A program made the translations under genes and the position numbers. Shown here in pieces: positions 56,589 through 64,000 of a DNA stretch of 64,000 nt (positions are counted from its first letter, which is position 1; every line of letters starts with the position of its first letter). Below the pieces are notes generated by a model that was given only the letters and a program-made list of their open reading frames with translations, made no database searches and had not been told where the DNA came from. The stretch is from Cryptomeria japonica (lineage: Eukaryota; Streptophyta; Pinopsida; Cupressales; Cupressaceae), in assembly GCF_030272615.1 (NCBI RefSeq), contig NC_081406.1:247001218-247065217 (forward strand). Direction: 5' to 3'.

Positions 56589-56604
56589 ATGGAAATGCAC
56601 AGTT
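56589..56604 (+). repeat. LINE target site duplication, right copy
   Basis: ATGGAAATGCACAGTT, 27 bp beyond the ORF1 ATG at the 5' end of the minus-strand LINE. A weaker relative ATGGAAATGAACAGTA lies at about 56627. Confidence 0.85.
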
Positions 56605-57268
56605 GATGAGGCATAACTGAACAATTAATGGAAATGAACAGTATAGCCAAGTTGATAAGCTAATTGAGTTGATTGAGTTGATTAAGCTGATAGGGATTGA
56701 TGCTAGCGCAAGATAAGGTTATCCAAGGATTGATTAATTGATTGATCCAAGGGCGTTGAGAGTACAAGAAGAAAGTTGATTGAAATGATAAGGTGATGAA
56801 TAGTTTCAAAGACATGCATCAGTTGGATAAAGTGTTTGATTGATCTCACTGCAATAAGAAAATTAAAGGTGATGATAAAAGAAATTATGCAAAAGAGAGA
56901 TGAAAGGGGTGATGAAAGGAGAAAAGTGATGAAAAAGAAGAATAAGTGATGAGAAAGAGGATAGGAAGGTGATGAGAATTATTGTGCCTTTTAAGTTCTT
57001 ATATCATCATCGAGCTTATTTATGGTAATAGGATAAAACTTATCTATATACAAATAAGACCCAAATGAATAATCATACCAATTGTGTGAAAGGAAACCCA
57101 TCAGACAAGAAGGATTGCCTCATTTTTGCATCAAACTGTTATGTCCTCGATGATCTTAGATGATCATGTCCTCAAATGAGTCATCATATTACTAAGGAAC
57201 AATCCACAAGCAACAAACAGGTGAAGATGCCCCATCCTCGCCTTTCTAATCAAAGATATCCTGGAGAT
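56605..57268 (-). other. 3' region of the minus-strand Tat derivative
   Basis: Between the LINE and the solo LTR, no gene. It is rich in TTGATTGATTGATCC and GTGATGAAAAAGAAG words, comparable in style to the 11.06-11.48 kb repeats beside the first PMD gene. Confidence 0.5.
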
Positions 57269-57273
57269 AAAAG
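57269..57273 (+). repeat. Target site duplication AAAAG, left copy
   Basis: Precedes TGTTGGATATTG; repeated exactly at 58447-58451. Confidence 0.9.
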
Positions 57274-58446
57274 TGTTGGATATTGTTGGTCATTGTTGTT
57301 GCTAGGATATGTTTTTGTTATTGATGTCAACATATTCCCATGATTTGCTTCGGTGATTGCAGATTGGGAAGATCATACGATCTAGTTTTGTATTTTTGTT
57401 CTTCTTTGCAGAGCTCGATATTTCCTCCAGTATATTTCGATGTGATCTAATATTGAGCTAAGATTTTGGGATATTGTTTGGGATGGTCTTATGTATCTTC
57501 CTTTCAGATGGATCGTGTTTTGGTGCTCCACAAGTTATCTTTCTTCGTGACAGTTGCTGATTGGTTATGTTCTTGAGTTTCAAAAGTTGACATATGAAGA
57601 TTTGATAAGTGGTGTTGGTGTAGTTGTTTATGATAATTCTAACGTGCTTGATGTTGTTTCCTAACTGTGTCCTATTTGTTTTGATGATCTGCATTGATCG
57701 TTGTGCGATGTTTTGGTGGTTTTCATGAACCGGTGATGTTCTTCATGTTATATGATATTTCTGGTGGTGTAGCGTGTTGCGATTGATCTTGGCGTGATTT
57801 CCGATGGAGTTAAGCATTTGGGAATTTGAATCAGGTCTATGTTATGTAATGTAAATCATTATATTGGTCTCGTGGTCAACCTTTGTATCGTGTGATGTAA
57901 TTTTATATTTGTGAGTTGAGTGTTTAGCCGACCTTGTTATCAAGGTTGATGAATTGTATATATAGGTGATATATTCATGTAATTTAGGTATTGAGGTTGT
58001 GTCTACATTATCAGAGAGTGGTGTATGTGCAAAAAAAAGATTTATCTTTCAGCATTGTGATTGAGGAGAGATTGGTGTTGCAGGGCAGACAATTGTGCTT
58101 CACCAGAACTATAATCAAGCATTTGGAGATGTTATTATTTCAGTTCATTTCTTCTGGATTGTAGTTTGAATCTTGTTGTAAGTCAATGAGACTTCCCTGA
58201 GGGTTGTAGCCTTCCGAGTCATCATATATGAGCAGTGAGTTCTAGGCAATGTGCCTAAATGTATGTGCACTACCCATTGTAATATTTTCACATACTACTG
58301 CAGAGTATCATCTTACTGTGGGTAGGTTCCCACAGTGGTTTTTCCCTTAACCAGGTTTTCCAAGCCAAAATCTTGGTGTTGTGTGTTGTGCTTTCAATTT
58401 GTTTATCCTTGCTATTGTTACAGTTTATCAAATTTGTCTACCAACA
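57274..58446 (+). mobile_element. Solo copia LTR with perfect ends (1,173 bp)
   Basis: The ends are a 6-bp perfect inverted repeat, TGTTGG and CCAACA, flanked by AAAAG on both sides. It contains the GTGGTTTTTCCC signature (58335-58346) followed by AACCAGGTTTTCCAAGCC, and is related over part of its length to the solo LTR at 41888 (TTCTTCYGGATTGTAGTTTG; CTGTGGGTAGG). Plus orientation is inferred from that signature. Confidence 0.88.
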
Positions 58447-58451
58447 AAAAG
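58447..58451 (+). repeat. Target site duplication AAAAG, right copy
   Basis: Exact match to 57269-57273. Confidence 0.9.
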
Positions 58452-58749
58452 ACATGTCACCAAAGATAAAATTAGAAACAACCAAAAGACATAATCAAAC
58501 AAACATACATATGTTTTATACTAAAGTGCTTTTCATTCACAGTTAATGTGTTTGGTTTTGATAAGTTGATAAGGTGTTGTTATGTTTAGTCAATCAAAGT
58601 CTCGTCATGTCACGATTTTGTTGAAGTTCAAATCTACATGTTCATTCAAAGTGTTTGTGTCTTTGCAACGTTTATTACATGTTTTTGGATTTTGATGAAA
58701 AGTTTTACGATTTTTTAGGGTTTTTAAATGTTTTTATTTTTAGGGTTTT
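58452..58749 (-). other. 3' region of the minus-strand Tat derivative, no gene
   Basis: It resumes the sequence interrupted by the solo LTR. No open frame and no repeat of note. Confidence 0.4.
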
Positions 58750-58990
58750 TTATGGACATTTTATGATTTTTTCAGGACATTTTACGATTTTTTATGGTTT
58801 TTTTCAAGACATTTTATGATTTTTAGGATTTCTTTCAGGACATTTTATGATTTTTAGAATTTCTTCAGGACATTTTATGATTTTTGGGATTTTATCAAGA
58901 CATTTTACGATTTTTATGATTTTTTCAGGACATTTTACAATTTTTATGATTTTTTCAGGACATTTTACAATTTTTAATGATTTTTTCAAT
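58750..58990 (-). repeat. 30-bp tandem repeat (CAGGACATTTTACRATTTTT)
   Basis: About eight units; the five from 58838 to 58958 are spaced exactly 30 bp. On the minus strand the unit is ten codons and reads as a repeated KCPEKIIKIV. It lies inside the 3' region of the Tat derivative. Confidence 0.8.
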
Positions 58991-59488
58991 GTTTACCCCT
59001 AGTGTCTAGCAAGGTAAAAGGGATTTTGAGCAAGTGAATGAAATGATAGGACATGATGGAGGAAATTAAAGCGATTTTCAAGGACTATCTCATAATAGGA
59101 TAACATGTTAATCCAAGCACAGGGATCAAATTTAGCAATATAAAGTGAGGATACTGTGTAACAAATGTCTTATGGTCCAAAGAAATGGCCATGTCAAGAG
59201 GTTTTTTTTGAAAACATGTTTTGCATTTTGTCCTTAGTTTTTATCAAGATCAAGGGATAGATTTGGATAGGAGGCAAATAGGATAAGCAAGATCAAAAGT
59301 GGTAATGAAGGATGGAAGCAAGCAATGGAAAAAATAATGAATAGAAGCTCAAGGGTGAGGATAAGGTGTAATAGATAGGACACACAAAGACTGCAACCTT
59401 GTCAAGATCAAAGGTGAAAAAGGGATATGTATGGATATAGAGTAAATGGAGGATAATGGAGGATGACGGATAAGACAACATGGATGGA
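58991..59488 (-). other. 3' region of the Tat derivative, no gene
   Basis: No domain or strong repeat. A minus-strand 88-codon open frame (59293-59559) has no recognisable motif and overlaps the conserved post-pol block, so I do not call it. Confidence 0.4.
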
Positions 59489-59597
59489 ACTTGCCCCCAA
59501 TGAATAGTGCAAGAAGATAATGGATTACGCATGATGCCTGTTTGCCAGGTTTTCGTCACGGTACTTGCCCAAGGCGCCTGTTTGCCAAGTTTTCACT
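59489..59597 (-). other. Conserved post-pol block with mid-element G-run, duplicated
   Basis: The plus-strand GCCTGTTTGCCAGGTTTTCG (59536-59555) and GCCTGTTTGCCAAGTTTTCA (59576-59595) are two copies that read GAAAACCTGGCAAACAGGC on the minus strand, matching GAAAACCTGGTAAATAGGC at 7067. TTGCCCCCAA (59491-59500) is the mirror of the mid-element G-run at 7354. This marks the position where pol should have ended. Confidence 0.65.
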
Positions 59598-59638
59598 AGT
59601 GGACGAATTTTTTTCTCTTTAGTTTTTCCAAAAAAAAT

Positions 59639-59695
59639 TCTTTTCTCTCTTTCTTTTTCTTTTTTTTTCTTTTTTTTTTTTCCTTTTTTTTCTCA
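59639..59695 (+). repeat. Polypyrimidine tract
   Basis: Almost uninterrupted T/C (TTCTTTTCTCTCTTTCTTTT and onwards) for about 57 bp; on the minus, sense strand it is a long polypurine run between gag and the post-pol block. Confidence 0.8.
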
Positions 59696-60253
59696 TTTTG
59701 ACTCTTTTGAACAATTTAAGATAATGGATACATGATAGGAGATATGACTCATGAATCAAGTTGTTCTCTGGATAATACCCTTATAAGATGTTCTATAATG
59801 ATCCATGGCTATTAAAGGTATGCTCAGAGATGTTGATATGGTGTTGGTAAAGGGAGATGGAAGGGATGATAAGACAGAAAGGTTATAAGGATTTATGCAA
59901 AAGATTGGATAAGAGGGATAGAAGGAGAGAACATAGGTGTTGGATAATAGATGGGATCATGGAAGATTTGTGTAGGAGTGGATGGAAATATCGACAAGGT
60001 CAACATTGGCACACACCTTGAAGGGTGATGGAATGAAGGAGGAATAGTGGATTTGGGGATTTGTGATTTTGATGGAAAGGTTCATTTGGATTTTATGACA
60101 CAAGGAGCCAAAATGGATGAAGGAGATGGCATAGGCTTTAGGATAGTGGATGTGGGAGAAGCTGGGGTAGCAAACTTGAATGCCAATTTTGATTTTTCTT
60201 TAGTGTGCAAGTCTTGTATGAGCAACTTGGGCATCCACATGGTTCTTGATTTT
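59696..60253 (-). other. Spacer between gag stop and post-pol block
   Basis: Only about 0.65 kb separates the gag-like frame from the post-pol motif. No RT, RNase H or integrase fragment can be read in either strand. Confidence 0.6.
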
Positions 60254-62254
60254 TCATTTTTTGTGATTCTTTAGAACGCATTGTGTCGATGTAAGACTTA
60301 GGAATCCATATAAATTTTGACTTTTCTTCTTTCTTTGTGGGCCTTTGTGGCCTTTTGGACATTTCTTTTTCTTTTGGATCATTTTTTTCTTTATTTTGAC
60401 ATGTCGATTAGATGGGACATGTTGATCCTTTGATTCATTTGGATTTTTTAATATTGGAATTTCATGCTTGGCATCCAAGTTGATTCCAATGGCATTAAGA
60501 TTAATGGATGGATATGAATGATATGGAGAGTTTATGTGGGTAGGTTGTTGGAAGGTTCTCAAGGATGTGTACCTTTGTTGATCTTGACTTATGGTAAGGT
60601 TAGTGGATTGAAAGCTAGGGGTAACATGGATAGGAGATGGAGGGATCTAGGGACCCGAGATAGATGAAATGTTTGAAGGATTTGATTTTGATAGATAGGG
60701 ACACAAAATCAATTTGGAGGATCTAGAAGGTGTGCGTTTGGATTTAACTGGAGAAATGTAGGATTTATGAGGGATACTAACATCTTGAGAGTAAGCAATG
60801 TAGCCATTATAATTAGGATTCTCTTTTATATCAAGGGGTTCTAATATACCTTGTTCATGAATGTCTAACCCTTTTCTTTGATAATGCATGCTTTGGAAGA
60901 TCTTTTTAACAAAGGGTTTCTTCTTACTTTCGATGCTAGAGGCAAGTCCATTTTGAGGTGGAGGTGGAATGTAGGGAATGATAGGATCATGAGAGGGATT
61001 TGTAGGCATGATGGATCCTTGAGATGAACATGGAGGATTATGACAAGGAGATGAAGGGATACTTTGATCTTGACATGGAAGAGGACCATTGGATAGAGTG
61101 GGAAGGGTGTTTGACTCTTCATTTTGAATAGGATCATTTGAAAAGGTACAAGAGGCATCATGATCTTGCTTAGGAAGTGGATTAGGAATGGGATTCGGAA
61201 GGATACTTTTCTCTTGAGATGGAAGGGGATCATCTTGGAAGAAATGGAAAGGTATAAGGGGATCATCATGGTATTCTAGGGAGGTGGGATCCTTTTCAAC
61301 CATTGGATGAGATTGGAGAGTTTTGATGTCTTGATCTTGATTTATGATAGGACTTGTTTCTTCATTTTTCAGATTATCCTCTTGACATGGAGCCACTTCT
61401 AAGGAAGGGGTAGTATTTTCGATATGCATGGGGATTCTTGGAAGGTGTTCATGTTTTTGTACAATGGGGAAGCATTTTGGATGGGGCCTTCTAGAGTGGG
61501 TATGATTGGAATTGGAGTGCATGATGGCATAGGATCTAAGATATCTAAATCGTATAAAGTATTTGTATCAAAAAATGGATTAGCTTGGATTTGTAATATT
61601 GATAGCCCTTGAGGGTCAACATGAGAAGTTTCATCATTAGGCTCATTGTTTGAAGGATATGGTATGTATTGTTGTTGAGAAGCCTTAGGAGATGGAGGCA
61701 TCATGGAAGATAGAAGCTACATGTGGGTCATTACTAGAGACAGGTTCATAATTTTGATCATGCTTGGTAATGACATCTAGTTTCTCTTTAGGTGAATCAT
61801 TAGGATCTTGAATTTCAATAACACCAACTTTATATTTTAATTCCATGCACATTGAAGTCTTATGTTTGTTATGTTTGTGATATGCACAATAATTACTCAA
61901 AAATTCACATCCCCATGTGGTCTTGTTAGGCAATATGATAAGATTGTGCTCAAGAAGCTCTTTCAAAGCTGACTCGATAGATTGCCCCAAAGGTGTAAAC
62001 TATCTATCTAGGGGATACTTGGAGGAAACATCTTTTTGTCTTGCTGAAAGAGACGTGTGATCTTTTTTGAGGCTTAGCTTTTGATTTTCAATTACTTGTT
62101 CCACCTTAGATAGTCGTTTTAGCATTCCTTAAAGTTTTATGCTCTTACTATCGTAAATATGTCTCTCAAGAGGGGTCATTGATTCATTTTGTTGAACTTG
62201 AATATTATGTATTTCTCTATTGAGATCTTGAATTTGTTGAGCCAAGGTATCCAT
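60254..62254 (-). pseudogene. gag: Gag-like gene of a pol-less Tat derivative
   Basis: An ATG at 62254 opens MDTLAQQIQDLNREIHNIQV, a coiled-coil N-terminus with SKVEQVIENQKLSLKK. After a TAA and a TAG comes FTPLGQSIESALKELLEHNL, matching FTNIGESLESTLKTLLANKL of the first element, then a knuckle CAYHKHNKHKTSMC. The rest is a long Pro/Ser/Gln-rich stretch (61522-60647; PLPSQEKSILPNPIPNPLPK) and a Lys-rich end (KKKMIQKKKKCPKGHKGPQ) after one stop at 60647. Two compensating frameshifts lie near 61690 and 61510. The capsid domain present at 100-370 in the first element is absent between the coiled coil and FTPLG. No protease motif follows. Confidence 0.7.
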
Positions 62255-63589
62255 GGGAATATGTGATAGTCTTAATCTTTGACCTAGGATGATGAATGAG
62301 ACTCAAGATGGAATGCAAACTTTAAAAATGTAGACTGAACTATATGAGAGGATACTTATGATATGATGCTCTAAATGAGGTACTAATGGCCAACAATGAA
62401 CCTAATATGATAAATGCAAGAATTCAAGGCAACTCTAGGTCTGAAGAAAATTGTGATGCAAGGTATTACTTGTGCTATGATGGATAGACACAAGGACAAG
62501 TGATCAAGAGAGGGTGTGCTCAGTAGGAGATGATGAACTCCAAGTGGACCAGCCAACTCAAAGATGCTAAAATGTTTCCCTAATTCAAGGATGATGAACC
62601 TCAAGTGGTAAAAGGTGATAAGATAGCCAATGTTTGATTTAAGACCAAAGAGAGTGACCTAAGTGCAAGCCAAGAGTTTTGTTTTAAGAAATGATGGTTA
62701 AGAACTAAGGATGCAATTGAAGGATATGACTAATATGCAAGGACTAAAGGACATGACTAAATGAGTGCAAGGACCAAAGGATATGAATGGATGAATGAAT
62801 ATGAAAGGACCAATATGCAAGGACTAGGTATGACTAAGTGAGATATGCAAGGATTAAAGGTGTGACTAGGTGGAGGATATGCAAGGACTTGAAAGGTGTG
62901 GCAAGCTAGAATGATGTGACTATGCAAAGACCTAAAATGATCAAAACTAGAAAATGATATCCCAAGATACTTGAAATGATTGTTTCAAGAGGACGAGTTC
63001 AATGTTCAATATTTATTTTGCAAGGTTTTGGTTTTACAATGTGGATGGATACTTGAAAGTTTAGACCAAGGTTTTTGTAAAGTATTTCAATTTCAAGTGT
63101 GGTGTTGATTGTTGATTGGAAATGTTACTGGTAACACACATGCAAGACATGCACACAGAATGTTTGTCTGCTTTTGAAATAAAAACACATTCAAGCACAA
63201 TCATAAGGCTGACCAGGACAATACTTGTTGAATCCCCTTGCAATAAAATACCATATTCAGTTGGATAGATAGAAGCTTGGTAGCACTGGCTCCACTCCAC
63301 GACACTCACTTCTTGGGCATACCAAGCTTCAAATTTCTTAGATCATCACTTCCCAAGAAATTTACTATCTCAAATTGAAGGGCACATGAGGGGTTTCTTC
63401 AACATGCACGTATCACAACACCTGAATCAACAAGTAGAAGGTAAGGTTCCGAAAACAATGAGTTTCTAGTAATGGCATCCGTTCACGTGGTCATATATGT
63501 GGCGTTTCACTCAAATTAATGGGGCCTCCCATCCCTTGTGGGTTTTTACGCATCACACAGATACTAAGGGAGACATACGTCGGTATGAC
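62255..63589 (-). other. Leader of the minus-strand Tat derivative
   Basis: No gene. The part 62690-62930 is made of ATATGCAAGGACTAAAGG-like units (about 8 irregular copies). The rest is unremarkable. Confidence 0.55.
62690..62935 (-). repeat. Irregular tandem repeats with ATGCAAGGACTAAAGG
   Basis: Words such as ATATGCAAGGACTAAAGGAC, GTGCAAGGACCAAAGGATAT and TATGCAAGGACTAGG recur at 20-40 bp spacing. Confidence 0.65.
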
Positions 63590-63765
63590 ACATCGACACC
63601 TATTACCTGCAAGTTTCCTCATAAATACATTTATTTATAGTGGCTTGGATGGGCTTGGCCTTAGCCTTGTTACCACTTGGGTCGTTCCCTATCACTGATC
63701 CTTAAGGGCTTCTCGGGAGGCAAGCCCTCTAAAAGGTAAAACAAAAAGATCCTATTGCTCAAGAC
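63590..63765 (-). other. Conserved Tat leader block (minus strand)
   Basis: Read on the minus strand: CCTTTTAGAGGGCTTGCC, CCCGAGAAGCCCTTAAGG, AGGGAACGACCCAAGTGG and CCACTATAAATAAA, the same order as at 14560-14670. This sets the orientation of the derivative and shows its 5' end lies to the right. Confidence 0.7.
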
Positions 63766-64000
63766 ATAAAAGATACTAGTTAAATTTCAAAGCACGAATT
63801 GAAGTGTTCACTAAACTAACAGACAATCAGTTTCAAAATCAAGTCTTCATCAAGCGTCCTGCATCAAACAATGTCAGAAGTTTCAAGATATGATCTTTGA
63901 CAAGCGAGAATGGATGCTTTGTTCAAAACATGACCATAGTCCAACACTCAAGTTGTTTTAATCCTAAAAAAAATGTGTCTCGTGCAATGATCACAAGATT
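63766..64000 (-). other. Leader continuing off the right edge
   Basis: No feature. The 5' LTR of the derivative should lie beyond the window. Confidence 0.5.

Overview
This is plant nuclear DNA. Every recognisable coding sequence belongs to a transposable element. The signs are plant Ty3/gypsy elements of Tat type (double RNase H, a gag with a CxxHxxxxHxxxxC knuckle), plant Ty1/copia elements primed by initiator tRNA-Met, a plant L1-type LINE with a DUF4283-like ORF1, and genes with the plant mobile domain (PMD). The density, nesting and decay fit a large repeat-rich genome such as a gymnosperm; that placement is inference. I see no host gene, tRNA, rRNA or CRISPR array.

Layout. 1-12381: a plus-strand Tat element, entered inside gag. 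It has gag, protease, a dead RT, two RNase H domains and integrase (to 6943), then a long 3' region with an antisense PMD gene (8868-11063) and repeat arrays. 12382-13552: one LTR with a polypurine tract on its left and a primer binding site on its right, so it is shared by two tandem Tat elements. The second survives only as a leader (13553-15439). 15440-35491: an old plus-strand copia element whose left LTR is truncated. A 12-kb minus-strand copia array (LTR-internal-LTR-internal-LTR) sits inside its gag, bounded by a TCAAG target duplication at 17196 and 29247. 35492-40450: a second, plus-strand PMD pseudogene, interrupted twice by the same ~0.97-kb terminal-inverted-repeat element. 40451-48303: old AT-rich sequence with a solo copia LTR (41888-43129), a possible copia LTR edge, a poly(A)-ended retroposon end near 46.0 kb, and the promoter half of a minus-strand Tat LTR. 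48304-64000: a minus-strand Tat derivative that keeps a leader and a gag-like gene but has no pol. Its 3' region holds an 8-kb LINE (16-bp duplication at 48528 and 56589) and a solo LTR with a perfect 5-bp duplication (57274-58446).

How the parts relate. Nesting gives an order: Tat elements first, then the outer copia, the LINE and the solo LTRs, with the minus-strand copia array inserted into the outer copia. No element keeps a full set of working genes. In the antisense PMD gene and the LINE the in-frame stops are almost all TAG or TGA, as expected from deamination of methylated cytosines.

Best candidates for something new: (1) the LINE carries a third ORF of about 574 codons inside its target duplication, decayed at the same rate as ORF1 and ORF2; (2) the 5' leader and 3' region of the Tat elements carry arrays that are complementary in sense RNA (TAGCGCTTTTGC against GCAAAAGCGCTA), which could circularise the genomic RNA; (3) an antisense PMD gene with an Arg/Gly-rich, coiled-coil tail recurs as a module; (4) a pol-less Tat element retains conserved motifs flanking the missing pol.
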